The notes under the pieces: generated by a model
What the model was told of the DNA's origin: nothing
The model's input: the letters and a program-made list of their open reading frames with translations, nothing else
Databases searched by the model: none
Program-made: the position numbers and the translations under genes
DNA from: Novosphingobium sp.
GTDB taxonomy: Bacteria > Pseudomonadota > Alphaproteobacteria > Sphingomonadales > Sphingomonadaceae
Direction: 5' to 3'
Length of the DNA stretch: 64,000 nucleotides
NCBI RefSeq assembly: GCF_027531025.1
Contig: NZ_JAPZQX010000008.1
Span: 52,288-116,287 of the forward strand
In this document: piece after piece, positions 1 through 8,834 of the stretch
Position numbering within the stretch: the stretch's first letter is position 1
How the letters are laid out: every line of letters starts with the position of its first letter

Positions 1-70
1 CGAAAAGCATGTTACCCGTCTGCGACTGCATCCGCCCGCTCCCCAGGACGAATCCGAAGACTGACCTGCA

Positions 71-955
71 ATGGCCATTCGCCGCCTTCCCCCGCTTCGT
101 GCGATCGAAGCCTTCGTGCGCATCGTCCGTCTGGGTTCCGCCCGGGCGGCAGCGGACGAGCTGGGGCTCAGCCCCTCGGCCCTGTCGCGCCGGGTCTCCG
201 CACTGGAGGAGTTCATCGGCAAGCGGCTGTTCACCCGCCAGCACCAGGCGATGAAGCTGACCGACGATGGCAGCGCCTTTTACAATGCGGTCGCGCCAAA
301 ATTCGATGAACTGGCCGCCGCCGTCGAAGGCCAAGTGGAGGACAGCCGGGTGCTGCGCCTGCACCTGGGGGTCCTGCCGCTGTTCGGCAGCCAACGGCTG
401 TTCCCGCGCCTGCCCGAACTGCGCAAGGCCCAGCCGCGCCTGCACATCGATTTCGACACCAGCCCGCACCTCGAAACCCGGGTCGGCGATACGCTGGATG
501 CCGCCTTCATCCTCTCCCCCCAGCCCGATCCATCGTTCCATGCGGTGCGGCTGGATGAGAACAAGGTCTACGCGATCACTTCACGCGTGCTCGCGGACGA
601 GATCGGCCCCCAGCCCGACCGCGAGGTGCTGTCGCGCCAGACCTTCCTGATCCACAACGAACTGCCGGACAGTTTCGTTGCCTGGAAGCAGGCGCTGGGC
701 ATGCCGGACCTCGATCCGATGGCGATCGACCATTACGATTCGGGCCAGCTGCTGCTCGAAGCGGCGGCACAGGGGCTGGGCATCGCGATCATGCACGATG
801 CCCACTTCGACCGCGCCCACGATGGCCGGATCGCGCGGCTTTACGACATCGAGGTCAAGAGCCCCTATTCCTACTGGTTCGTGTGCAAACCCCACGCGCT
901 GGATGTGCGGTCGGTGCGGATCTTCCACGATTGGGTGGTGCAGGCCGGGCTGTAG
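71..955 (+). CDS. LysR-family transcriptional regulator (GcvA-like)
   Basis: A 294-residue LysR-type regulator. The N-terminal winged helix-turn-helix covers about residues 1-65 and includes AAADELGLSPSALSRRVSALE, the usual recognition-helix region. The rest is a two-lobed effector-binding domain. The spacing and the phrase LPPLRAIEAF at the front resemble the GcvA/AmpR branch. The ATG at 71 gives the standard LysR N-terminus with little upstream extension. No divergently transcribed partner is visible because the window begins 70 bases upstream. The next gene, a cyclophilin, follows after 15 bases, so the two may be co-transcribed. The effector and targets cannot be read from the sequence. 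Confidence 0.9.
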   Translation: MAIRRLPPLRAIEAFVRIVRLGSARAAADELGLSPSALSRRVSALEEFIGKRLFTRQHQAMKLTDDGSAFYNAVAPKFDELAAAVEGQVEDSRVLRLHLGVLPLFGSQRLFPRLPELRKAQPRLHIDFDTSPHLETRVGDTLDAAFILSPQPDPSFHAVRLDENKVYAITSRVLADEIGPQPDREVLSRQTFLIHNELPDSFVAWKQALGMPDLDPMAIDHYDSGQLLLEAAAQGLGIAIMHDAHFDRAHDGRIARLYDIEVKSPYSYWFVCKPHALDVRSVRIFHDWVVQAGL

Positions 956-970
956 CGGCACAATCGCGGA

Positions 971-1684
971 ATGAACCGCCGATTCGTCCTGCTCGCCCTA
1001 GTTGCGCTTGCCCTGCCGGCCCAGGCCGCAGAGCGCGACAAGTTCAGCTCTTATCCCAAGGGAGCAAAGCCCGGCTCCTCCCGCCAGGCCCTACCCCCTG
1101 CGCCCGCCCCGCTGGGCGATACGGTCCGCGTGGCGCTGGTCACTGCTCTTGGCACGATCGAGCTGGAGCTGGACAACAAGCGCGCACCGATCACCACGCA
1201 AAACTTCGTGCGCTATGTCGATCTGAAGAAGTTTGACGGGATCGCCTTTTACCGGGCGCTGCGGCTGCCCTGGGGCGATCCGCCCAGCGGGCTGATCCAG
1301 GCGGGATTGCAGGGCCATCCGCTGAAAGTGCTGAAGCCGATCGCACATGAGCCGACCAGCCAGACCGGCATCCTGCACAAGGCCGGGACCATTTCGATGG
1401 CGCGCCATGCCCCCGGCACAGCCACGGCCGACTGGTCGATCATGCTCTCCGACCAGCCGAGCCTTGATGCGGATCCGAAGGCCGCCGATCCCGACCAGCA
1501 GGCCGGCTTTGCCGCTTTCGGCCGGGTTTCGGCCGGGATGGACGTGGTTCGCAAGATCTGGGACGCGCCGCTATCGCCAACGCTGGGCGAAGGGCCGCTC
1601 AAGGGCCAGATGCTGGACCCGCCGGTAAAGATTATCAGCGCGCGGCGGATCGCCGATCCGCCGGCGCCAAAACCGGTGCCTTAG
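971..1684 (+). CDS. Exported peptidyl-prolyl isomerase, cyclophilin type
   Basis: A 237-residue protein with a cleavable signal peptide (residues 1-19, ending ALPAQA before AE), so it should act in the periplasm on prolyl bonds of folding proteins. The cyclophilin domain starts near residue 52 (VRVALVTALGTIELELD). The FYR segment retains the catalytic arginine region, but the part matching the usual NSQFF strand reads ADWSIML, so the active site is divergent. The long loop after it is typical of alphaproteobacterial exported cyclophilins. Its stop codon overlaps that of the cytosolic cyclophilin on the other strand. Confidence 0.9.
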   Translation: MNRRFVLLALVALALPAQAAERDKFSSYPKGAKPGSSRQALPPAPAPLGDTVRVALVTALGTIELELDNKRAPITTQNFVRYVDLKKFDGIAFYRALRLPWGDPPSGLIQAGLQGHPLKVLKPIAHEPTSQTGILHKAGTISMARHAPGTATADWSIMLSDQPSLDADPKAADPDQQAGFAAFGRVSAGMDVVRKIWDAPLSPTLGEGPLKGQMLDPPVKIISARRIADPPAPKPVP

Positions 1685-2127
1685 GCCACGGTCGCCTTGC
1701 GGATCACGCCGGGCTCGCGCGGCGGCTCGCCCTTGGGCAGGGCATCGATGTGTTCCATACCTTCGATCACCTGGCCCCAGACGGTGTACTGGCGATCGAG
1801 GAAGGTCGCATCGTCGAAGCAGATGAAGAACTGGCTGTTGGCCGAGTGCGGATAAGAGGTTCGGGCCATCGAGCAGACGCCGCGCACGTGCGGTTCGTCG
1901 TTGAATTCGGCCTGCAGGTCGGGCTTGTCCGAACCGCCCATGCCGGTGCCCTGGGGGCAGCCGCCCTGGGCCATGAAGCCGGGGATCACGCGGTGAAACT
2001 TCACCCCGTCGTAAAAGCCTTCGCTGGCCAGCTCGACGATCCGGGCCACGTGGCCGGGGGCCAGGTCCGGGCGCAGCTTGATCACGACATCGCCGCTATC
2101 GAGCGACAGGGTAAGGGTATCAGCCAT
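1681..2127 (-). CDS. ppiB: Cytosolic peptidyl-prolyl cis-trans isomerase (cyclophilin B type)
   Basis: A 148-residue minimal cyclophilin with no signal peptide, acting on prolyl peptide bonds in the cytosol. The hallmark motifs are all present: VKFHRVIPGFMAQGG (catalytic Arg in FHR), a short TGMGG loop, and NSQFFI. The start ATG at 2127 is backed by an AGGAGA ribosome-binding site seven bases upstream. It converges on the exported cyclophilin, and the two stop codons share bases 1681-1684. Confidence 0.95.
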   Translation of the reverse strand: MADTLTLSLDSGDVVIKLRPDLAPGHVARIVELASEGFYDGVKFHRVIPGFMAQGGCPQGTGMGGSDKPDLQAEFNDEPHVRGVCSMARTSYPHSANSQFFICFDDATFLDRQYTVWGQVIEGMEHIDALPKGEPPREPGVIRKATVA

Positions 2128-2233
2128 GGGAATCTCCTGTAGTTCGGGCCCGATATAGGCTGCGGCGAGACAAAGTCACGCCCCGGAAACGCGGCGGGTT
2201 GCAAATGTTGTCGACCAGCCTAGACCGACCGGA

Positions 2234-3667
2234 ATGACCGTCGACAAGCTCGATCCCGACCTGCTGGAGAGCGCCGCGCTTGCGGCCGAGCCGGCGGTTG
2301 AGAGCGAAAGCCTCGACGCGGAGAACACGCTCAAGCCGGAATTCGTCCGCCGGGTCCGCGACAGCCTGGAAGCGGGCGAAAACGACGCGGTTTACGGCCT
2401 GGTCGAAGGCCTGCACCCGGCCGACATCGCCGACCTGTTCGAACTGCTCGATGCCGATGAGCGCCCGGCCCTCGCCGCCGCGATCAGCGACCTGATGGGC
2501 AGCGAGGTCTATGCCGAACTGAACGACTATGTCCGCGAGGATATCGTCGAGCAGCTGCCGGCCGAGACCGTCGCCGACATCGCCGAACAGCTCGATACCG
2601 ACGATGCCGTCGCCATGCTGGAAGACCTCGACGAGGAAGACCAGCAGGCGGTCCTGGCCGAGATGGAGCCGGAAGACCGCGCGGTCATCGAAGCGGCGCT
2701 GTCCTATCCCGAGGAGTCCGCCGGGCGCCTGATGAGCCGCGATTTCGTGGCCGTACCCGAACACATGACCGTGGGCGACCTGATCGATTTCCTGCGCGAA
2801 GGCCACGATCTGGCCAACGAGTTCTGGGAAGTGTTCATCGTCGATGCCCGGTTCCACCCGCTGGGCACCTGCGCGCTCAGCTGGATCCTGCGCACCCCAC
2901 GCCACATCGCGCTGACCGACGTGATGCAACGCGACCAGACCCTGATCCCGGTGACGATGGACCAGGAAGAGGTGGCGCTGCGGTTCCAGAAATACGCGCT
3001 GATCTCGGCCGCGGTGGTCGATGCCGACGGGCGGCTGGTCGGCCAGATCACCGTCGACGACGTGGTCCACATCATCCAGGAAGAAGCAGGCGAGGACGTC
3101 CTGCTGCTATCCGGCGCGGGCGAAGGCGACATCAACGAACCGATCCGCGATTCCTACGTCGCCCGGGTGCGCTGGCTGATAGCCAACCTGGCGACCGCGC
3201 TGCTGGGGGCCACGATCATCAGCAATTTCGGCGGCGCGATCGAGAAACTGGTGGCGCTGGCGGCACTCTCGCCGATGGTCGCCTCGATCGGCGGCAATGC
3301 CGGCACGCAGACCATGGCCGTCGCGGTGCGCGCGCTCGCCACCAACCAGCTGACCCGCAGCAACACCCGCCGCATCCTGTGGCGCGAATTGCGGGTAGCG
3401 CTGCTCAACGGCGTGACTGTCGCCACGCTGATCGGCGCGGCAACCGGGCTGGTCTTTGCCAACCCCTTGCTGGGCGCGGTGATCGGCACGGCGGTGGTGG
3501 TGAATATCATCACCGCGGGCCTCGCCGGGGTACTCGTGCCGGTCACGCTCGACCGGCTCGGCCAGGACCCGGCCGTGGCCAGTTCGGTATTCGTGACGAT
3601 GATCACCGATTCGATGGGCTTCTTCGCTTTCCTCGGCCTTGCCGTGGCTTCGGGACTGGTGGGCTGA
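2234..3667 (+). CDS. mgtE: Magnesium transporter MgtE
   Basis: A 477-residue MgtE channel for Mg2+ uptake across the inner membrane. Domain order is: an acidic cytosolic N-domain of superhelical repeats (about 30-165), a pair of CBS domains (about 168-290), a plug helix, and five transmembrane helices (about 315-477). The pore signature PMVASIGGNAGTQT lies at residues 347-360. In characterised MgtE proteins, Mg2+ binding to the acidic N and CBS domains closes the channel, which fits the many Asp and Glu residues here. It is divergent from ppiB across 106 bases in which I see no riboswitch-like structure. Confidence 0.95.
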   Translation: MTVDKLDPDLLESAALAAEPAVESESLDAENTLKPEFVRRVRDSLEAGENDAVYGLVEGLHPADIADLFELLDADERPALAAAISDLMGSEVYAELNDYVREDIVEQLPAETVADIAEQLDTDDAVAMLEDLDEEDQQAVLAEMEPEDRAVIEAALSYPEESAGRLMSRDFVAVPEHMTVGDLIDFLREGHDLANEFWEVFIVDARFHPLGTCALSWILRTPRHIALTDVMQRDQTLIPVTMDQEEVALRFQKYALISAAVVDADGRLVGQITVDDVVHIIQEEAGEDVLLLSGAGEGDINEPIRDSYVARVRWLIANLATALLGATIISNFGGAIEKLVALAALSPMVASIGGNAGTQTMAVAVRALATNQLTRSNTRRILWRELRVALLNGVTVATLIGAATGLVFANPLLGAVIGTAVVVNIITAGLAGVLVPVTLDRLGQDPAVASSVFVTMITDSMGFFAFLGLAVASGLVG

Positions 3668-3671
3668 CATC

Positions 3672-4085
3672 ATGCCGCTGCACCTCACCAAGGTAGCCTA
3701 TGGGGCCCAGTCGCTCGAGGAACTGCGCAGCTGGTTCGCGACGCGCGGCGCCGAAGCCCGGCTGACCACGCGCTATCTGCCCAAGCGGCACGAGGAGATT
3801 GCGCCCACGGACGGTTCGGCAGGCGGATCGCTGTTCTGGATCTTCAAGCACCAGCTGGTGATGCGCAGCCCGATCCTGCGCTTCGAGGAGGCGGACGGCG
3901 GGCGGACCAACATCGTCATCGCGGCCAAGCTGATCGACGTGGTGCCCCGGCCGAAGCGTGCGCATCAGGGCTGGCGCTATCTGGAAGACGCCGATGCCCC
4001 GCGCGATCTGGGCAGCGGCGAGGATGCCGGCGAAGTCCTGCCCGGCCACATCGCAGCCGATCTGGCCCGGCTGGGGCTGGTCTAG
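3672..4085 (+). CDS. DUF1489 family protein
   Basis: A 137-residue protein of the alphaproteobacterial DUF1489 family, beginning MPLHLTKVAYG. The family is conserved, but its function is unknown to me. The ATG at 3672 lies four bases after the mgtE stop, which suggests translational coupling. A longer frame from 3639 would overlap mgtE and is not needed. Most charged residues sit in the middle (TRYLPKRHEE), and the C-terminus ends DLARLGLV. Its stop overlaps the end of the convergent SDR gene by four bases. Confidence 0.8.
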   Translation: MPLHLTKVAYGAQSLEELRSWFATRGAEARLTTRYLPKRHEEIAPTDGSAGGSLFWIFKHQLVMRSPILRFEEADGGRTNIVIAAKLIDVVPRPKRAHQGWRYLEDADAPRDLGSGEDAGEVLPGHIAADLARLGLV

Positions 4086-4855
4086 CCCTCGCTCCGCAGC
4101 CGCGCGATATAGGCGCGCACGTCATATTCGATATCCCCGTCATAACGGGGCGCGGAGCGGGCAAAGGCCGCTTCCAGGGCTTCGGTCCGTTCGCCCATCG
4201 GCACCACGTTATAAGCATGGCTGACCACGAACCGCTCGCGCGCGGCGATCTGGGGCAGGATGATCTCGGCATAGCGTTCGGCGGGCATGGCCACGTCGCG
4301 CCCGCCCTCGCTGGTCAGCCCGGACAGGACCCAGCCGGGGATGATCGTGCCGGCATGGACATGCGGCGGCAGGTCTTCACGCAGGCTTTCGGTCAGGCCC
4401 AGCACCGCGTGCTTCGAGGCGATATAGGCCGCCGCGCGCGGAACGGCGCAGAACAGCGCGTTTTCCGAAGCGACATTGAAGATCGCCGAAGGATGTTCCT
4501 GCGCGGCCATGCGCGGCGCAAAGGCCGCGCAGCCGTGCCACACGCCCCAGAAATTGACCTCGAACACCTGGCGCGCGGCGGCGAGATCGGCCTTCCACAA
4601 GCGGCCGCCCCCGCCGGAGATCCCGGCATTGTTGACCAGCAGATCGACCCGCCCGAACCGCTGCCAGGCGAGGTCCGCCAGCGCCTCGACTGCGGCGGGA
4701 TCGGCGACATCGCAGGCCACCACATCGTCCGAACCGTGCAGGTCGGCCAGCAGGACCTGGGCCCCGGCCGCCTTCAGCGCCGCGCCCAGGGCCCCGCCGA
4801 TCCCCCCGGCCCCGCCGGTGATGACTGCCACCTGGCAGGAAAAATCCGCGCTCAT
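4082..4855 (-). CDS. Short-chain dehydrogenase/reductase (SDR)
   Basis: A 257-residue classical SDR using NAD(P)H. The cofactor loop TGGAGGIG is at residues 13-20, NNAG at 75-78, and the catalytic Ser130, Tyr144 and Lys148 (YIASK) are all present. An aspartate after the second strand (LADLH) suggests NAD rather than NADP, which is an inference. The substrate cannot be deduced. It is the last gene of a five-gene minus-strand operon. Its start overlaps the upstream FrnE-like gene by four bases (ATGA). Confidence 0.9.
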   Translation of the reverse strand: MSADFSCQVAVITGGAGGIGGALGAALKAAGAQVLLADLHGSDDVVACDVADPAAVEALADLAWQRFGRVDLLVNNAGISGGGGRLWKADLAAARQVFEVNFWGVWHGCAAFAPRMAAQEHPSAIFNVASENALFCAVPRAAAYIASKHAVLGLTESLREDLPPHVHAGTIIPGWVLSGLTSEGGRDVAMPAERYAEIILPQIAARERFVVSHAYNVVPMGERTEALEAAFARSAPRYDGDIEYDVRAYIARLRSEG

Positions 4856-5553
4856 GCCTGCCGCGCCGCCAGTTCCGCCTCGCGGGCGACGACGCGGCGC
4901 AAGGCATTGGCATAGGTTTCCGGCTCCTGCGCGCCGGGGATCAGGAACTTGCCGTTGACCAGCATGGCCGGAACGCCGGTCACGTTCATGTCATAGGCCA
5001 TGCGCTGTTCTTCCAGCACCTGCTGGCCCAGCACCGGATTATCGAGCGCGGCCTCGGCGGCCGCTGGATCGATCCCCAGGCCGCTGGCGATCTCGATCAG
5101 CACGCGCGGATCGGACATGTTGCGGCGCTGCTGGAAATGGGCATCGAACAGCGCCAGTTTCAGCTCGGTCTGCTTTTCGGCTCCATACTGGGCCAGGGTC
5201 CAGAGCAGCAGCTGGTGCGCGCGGCGGGTGTTCCACAGGCGCGCCTGTGGCGCTTCGCCAGCCCCGGTATAGTCGAACGAATAGCCCGCCCGCGCGGCAA
5301 TTTCCTTCATCTGCCCGCGCGCGGCCGCCGCCTGCTCGGGCGTGCGGCCATATTTGCGGGCAAGGTGCGCCTGCTGCTCCTCGCCTTCCTCCGGCATGTC
5401 GGGATTGAGCTGGAAGGCGTGCCAGCGCAGCTCCGCCTCGATCTCGCCGCTCAGGCTGTCCAGCCCCTTCTGCAGCTGGGAATAGCCGATGATGCACCAG
5501 GGGCACATCACATCGGACCAGACGTCGATCGAGATCTTGGCGGGTGCGGTCAT
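4852..5553 (-). CDS. DsbA-family oxidoreductase, FrnE-like
   Basis: A 233-residue cytosolic thioredoxin-fold protein of the FrnE/2-hydroxychromene isomerase-like group. It starts with IDVWSDVMCPWC, which places the CPWC redox pair at Cys17 and Cys20. A helical insertion follows, and then the second half of the fold with the cis-proline segment TGVPAML. There is no signal peptide. FrnE proteins are disulfide oxidoreductases linked to oxidative-stress tolerance in other bacteria. It overlaps both nudC and the SDR gene by four bases, so it is tightly coupled in the mutY operon. Confidence 0.9.
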   Translation of the reverse strand: MTAPAKISIDVWSDVMCPWCIIGYSQLQKGLDSLSGEIEAELRWHAFQLNPDMPEEGEEQQAHLARKYGRTPEQAAAARGQMKEIAARAGYSFDYTGAGEAPQARLWNTRRAHQLLLWTLAQYGAEKQTELKLALFDAHFQQRRNMSDPRVLIEIASGLGIDPAAAEAALDNPVLGQQVLEEQRMAYDMNVTGVPAMLVNGKFLIPGAQEPETYANALRRVVAREAELAARQA

Positions 5554-6428
5554 TGTTCAAGCCACCATTTCAAGAGGTGATGGGCCACCGCGTGGGGCGG
5601 CGGGGCGATGAAGGCGGCGTCCTCGCTGCCGGTCATGGCCAGTTCCACTTCGGCGCGGGTGAACCAGCGGGCCTCGTCCAGTTCGGTCGTGTCGATGGTC
5701 AGTTCGGCGCTGTCGGCATGACTGTGGCAGCCGATCATCAGGCTGGACGGGAACGGCCAGGGCTGGCTGGCGACATAGGTCACATCGCGGACGACGACCC
5801 CGGCTTCCTCCATTATCTCGCGCGCGACGGCATCCTCGATGCTTTCGCCCGGCTCGACGAACCCGGCCAGCGCGGAAAAGCGGCGCGGGGGAAAGCGCGG
5901 CTGGCGGCCCAGCAGCAGGTTGCCCTGATGCTCCACCAGCATGATCGTGACCGGATCGACCCGCGGGAAGTGATCGGCCTTGCAATCGTCATTCGTGCAG
6001 GTGCGCTGCCAGCCGCCCTTGGCCAGCCGGGTCGGCGATCCGCACTGGGCGCAGAAGCGGTGGCGGGCGTGCCAATCGACCAGGCTGCGCGCCCCGCCAT
6101 AGGTCGCCAGCTCACCCGGATCGAGCGCGGCCATCGCCGCCCACAGCCGGGGATTGGCCGGGCCGGTCGATCCGCCCTGCCGGGCCGGAACCTCGGCAAA
6201 GCAGGCCTTGCCCGCAGCCAGGCCCAAGAACACCAGGTCACTGTCCGGCGCGGCATCGGCCAGGGTGCCCCATTCCAGCGTGCCTTCGGGCGAGAGCACC
6301 GGATCGAGCCCGTCGAGCTTCAAGAGCCGGGCCCGCCAGTCCATCAGTGCGGCGAGGCGATCGGGATCGGCGCGGATGTGGTCGGCCCGGTCGATCGGCG
6401 AACCGGCGAAGGCGAGCGGACGGCTCAC
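5550..6428 (-). CDS. nudC: NAD(+) diphosphatase / NUDIX hydrolase NudC
   Basis: A 292-residue NudC hydrolase that cleaves NAD(H) and can remove NAD caps from RNA 5' ends. Visible parts are an N-terminal domain, a zinc ribbon with Cys126, Cys129, Cys144 and Cys149, and the Nudix box at about 189-210 (GFVEPGES then REIMEEAG). The NudC-specific SQPWPFPSS segment follows at 221-229 and separates this group from other Nudix enzymes. It overlaps its neighbours on both sides by four bases. Its association with mutY and a redox protein suits nucleotide sanitation. Confidence 0.95.
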   Translation of the reverse strand: MSRPLAFAGSPIDRADHIRADPDRLAALMDWRARLLKLDGLDPVLSPEGTLEWGTLADAAPDSDLVFLGLAAGKACFAEVPARQGGSTGPANPRLWAAMAALDPGELATYGGARSLVDWHARHRFCAQCGSPTRLAKGGWQRTCTNDDCKADHFPRVDPVTIMLVEHQGNLLLGRQPRFPPRRFSALAGFVEPGESIEDAVAREIMEEAGVVVRDVTYVASQPWPFPSSLMIGCHSHADSAELTIDTTELDEARWFTRAEVELAMTGSEDAAFIAPPPHAVAHHLLKWWLEQ

Positions 6429-7750
6429 ATCGCCCCCCGCCGCGAGGCCAGGTCACCCAGCACGGCGCCCGGGAAGTCCTTCTGGATCGAGAGCGCCTCG
6501 GACGGCATGTACTGGACATAGACCCCGGCGCGCAGGCCGATCCGGGTGTTGACGAAGCCAACCGTGCCGGCTGCCCCGGCCCAGCCGAAAGTGCCGGCAT
6601 CGGCGCCCTTGCCGACCCGGCCACCGGCCCCGTGGCCCGCCCCTTCGACGAAGGTGCCCTTGAGGTCGATCCCCGCCGGGATCAGGTCGGTGCAGCCCAG
6701 CGCGACGGCGGCGGCGCTCATCACCCGCTTGTTCCCGGCCATGCCGCCATTGGCGATCATCATCAGGAACTTGTCATAGTCCGCCGGGGTGCAGACCAGC
6801 CCGGCCCCGCCAAAGGCAAAGGCGGGCGGATCGAAATAGGCCGAATTCCCCGCAGGATCGATCGGCAGCGGCAGTCCGGCGAGCAGGCCGTAATTGCCAG
6901 TCAGCCGGTGTTGTTCGCTTTGCGGCACCTGGAAATAGGAACTGGTCATGCCGATCGGATCGAACATCCGCTCTTGCATGAACTCGGCAAAGCTCTTCGC
7001 GCCTGAAGCCCGTTCGATCACCAGTCCCAGCACGTCGAGCGACATCGAATAGCGCCAGGCCGTCCCCGGTTCTGCCACCAGCGGCACGGTGGCCGCCACT
7101 TTCAGGAACTCGTTGGGCGGGAGGGTCTTGACCGGCGGGCTGATGCCGGGAATCGACGTGCGCGAAAGCACCGCCGGGGTCACACCCAGCCGGAGGAGTT
7201 CGTCGTTGACCTTGTTGCGCCCCACCCCGGCATAGCCCAGGCCAGCCGTGTGGGTGAGGAGATGGCGCACGGTGATCTGCGTTTTCGCGGGCCGCGCATC
7301 AAGGCTGACCTTGGGATCGATCGCCACCTTCATGTTGGCAAATTCGGGCACGAAATCGGCAATCGGCTGATCGAGCTTCAGCTTGCCCTCGTCGATCAGC
7401 ATCATCGCCGCCATGCCGGTGACGGGCTTGGTCTGCGAATAGGCCCGGAACAGGCTGTTGGCGCCGACCGCATCGGGATCGTCAAACGCCTCGCGCCCGC
7501 GCACGATGTAGTCCGGAGCCGCCGTTCCCCAGCCCAGCGCAGCGACCATCCCGGCCACCTTGCGCTCACCCACGAACTTGTCGAGCATGGCGGTCACGCG
7601 CGGCCATTGCGCTTCCAGCGCAGCAGCGGCATGGGCCCGGCCGCTGCCCCAGGGCAGGCCGCCCAGCGCCGCACCGGCGCCCAGCAGCACGGTGGAGCGC
7701 AGCAGGTTGCGGCGCGACAGCGCAATCGCATCGTGATGGTGCAAGTTCAT
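6425..7750 (-). CDS. Exported serine hydrolase, class C beta-lactamase fold
   Basis: A 441-residue serine hydrolase with a twin-arginine-like signal (LSRRNLLRSTVLLGAGAALGG, then a cut near AHA at 39-41), so it is probably exported folded by Tat. The SxxK nucleophile motif is S105-Q-T-K108, preceded by FRAY. A YSM segment (in WRYSMSLDV) stands in for the YxN motif, and HGAGG near the C-terminus for the KTG-like box. Such proteins are esterases, carboxypeptidases or amidases more often than true beta-lactamases. Operon position between mutY and nudC gives no substrate clue. Confidence 0.88.
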   Translation of the reverse strand: MNLHHHDAIALSRRNLLRSTVLLGAGAALGGLPWGSGRAHAAAALEAQWPRVTAMLDKFVGERKVAGMVAALGWGTAAPDYIVRGREAFDDPDAVGANSLFRAYSQTKPVTGMAAMMLIDEGKLKLDQPIADFVPEFANMKVAIDPKVSLDARPAKTQITVRHLLTHTAGLGYAGVGRNKVNDELLRLGVTPAVLSRTSIPGISPPVKTLPPNEFLKVAATVPLVAEPGTAWRYSMSLDVLGLVIERASGAKSFAEFMQERMFDPIGMTSSYFQVPQSEQHRLTGNYGLLAGLPLPIDPAGNSAYFDPPAFAFGGAGLVCTPADYDKFLMMIANGGMAGNKRVMSAAAVALGCTDLIPAGIDLKGTFVEGAGHGAGGRVGKGADAGTFGWAGAAGTVGFVNTRIGLRAGVYVQYMPSEALSIQKDFPGAVLGDLASRRGAM

Positions 7751-8805
7751 TCTCCCTTGTGTTCTCTTACCGCCAGCGCGAGCCGCGCGGCCTTGGCAAA
7801 CAGTGTCGGCAGGCCCGCCTGGTCAAGCTGGTCAAGCGGCCACCATTCGCCGTCTTCGCTCGCCAGCCTATCCCAATCGCGGCCCGAATAAAGCATCAAT
7901 TGCAAATCGAGATCGAAATGGGTGAAGCCATGCCGCACCACCCCGCCCGACTGCCATGGCCCCGTCAGCGCCAGTTCGGCGGCGCCATCGCCCTTCGCGC
8001 TCCAGCCATCGTCGGGCAGGGCCCGCATCCCGCCCAGCATGCCCGCGTCAGGACGCTGCACCAGCCAGACCGCGCCGTCGCGCTCGATCCAGAACGCCCG
8101 CCCGCGCCGCTGCGGCTTGGCAGCCTTGGGGGGCTTGACCGGAAACCGCTCCGCCCCGACCCACCGCCCAGCGCAAAGCTCGGCCAAAGGGCAGAGCAAG
8201 CAGCGTGGGGAGCGAGCGGTGCAGATCGTTGCCCCCAGGTCCATCATCGCCTGGGCGAAATCGCCGGGTCGCTGCATGGGAGTCAGCGCCTCGGCCGCCG
8301 TGCGGATCGCCTTGCGCGCAGCGGGCAGCGGTTCATCGATCGCGTGAAGCCGGGCGATCACTCGCTCGACATTGGCATCGACCACGGTTGCAGCTTCACC
8401 AAAGGCGATCGCGGCCACGGCGGCAGCCGTATAGGCCCCCAGCCCCGGCAGGGCGCGCAGTTCGGCCTCGGTGCCGGGAAAGACCCCGCCGCGCGCCGCC
8501 ACGGCGCGGGCGCAGGCCAGCAGGTTGCGCGCCCGGGCATAGTAGCCCAGCCCCGCCCAGGCGGCCATCACCTCGGCATCGTCGGCCGCCGCCAGCGCCT
8601 CAACCGTGGGCCAGCGCGCCAGGAACTTTGCATAGTACGGAACGACCGCTGCGACCGTGGTCTGCTGCAGCATCACTTCGGACAGCCAGACGCGATAGGG
8701 ATCCGGCGCGGGGTTGCCCGGCGGGCTGCGCCACGGCAGCACCCGGGCATTGGTATCGTACCAGCCCAGCAAGGCGGTCTGGATCGTGTCGGCGCTGGCA
8801 TCCAT
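7747..8805 (-). CDS. mutY: A/G-specific adenine glycosylase MutY
   Basis: A 352-residue DNA glycosylase that removes adenine mispaired with 8-oxoguanine. It has the catalytic glutamate in SEVMLQQTT (Glu43), the helix-hairpin-helix LPGLGAYTA, the catalytic aspartate in VVDANVERV (Asp143), and an iron-sulfur loop with Cys195, Cys202, Cys205 and Cys211 in the correct C-x6-C-x2-C-x5-C spacing. A NUDIX-like C-terminal domain recognises 8-oxoG. I chose the ATG at 8805. A TTG at 8835 would add ten residues that MutY proteins do not usually have. First gene of the minus-strand operon. Confidence 0.95.
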   Translation of the reverse strand: MDASADTIQTALLGWYDTNARVLPWRSPPGNPAPDPYRVWLSEVMLQQTTVAAVVPYYAKFLARWPTVEALAAADDAEVMAAWAGLGYYARARNLLACARAVAARGGVFPGTEAELRALPGLGAYTAAAVAAIAFGEAATVVDANVERVIARLHAIDEPLPAARKAIRTAAEALTPMQRPGDFAQAMMDLGATICTARSPRCLLCPLAELCAGRWVGAERFPVKPPKAAKPQRRGRAFWIERDGAVWLVQRPDAGMLGGMRALPDDGWSAKGDGAAELALTGPWQSGGVVRHGFTHFDLDLQLMLYSGRDWDRLASEDGEWWPLDQLDQAGLPTLFAKAARLALAVREHKGE

Positions 8806-8834
8806 GGCCGCGCTATGGCATTGCCAGCCAGACA

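Noticed and set aside
8205..8834. Upstream extension of the DUF721 gene
   Set aside because: It lies antisense to mutY, is Arg/Pro-rich, and DUF721 proteins begin near 8835.
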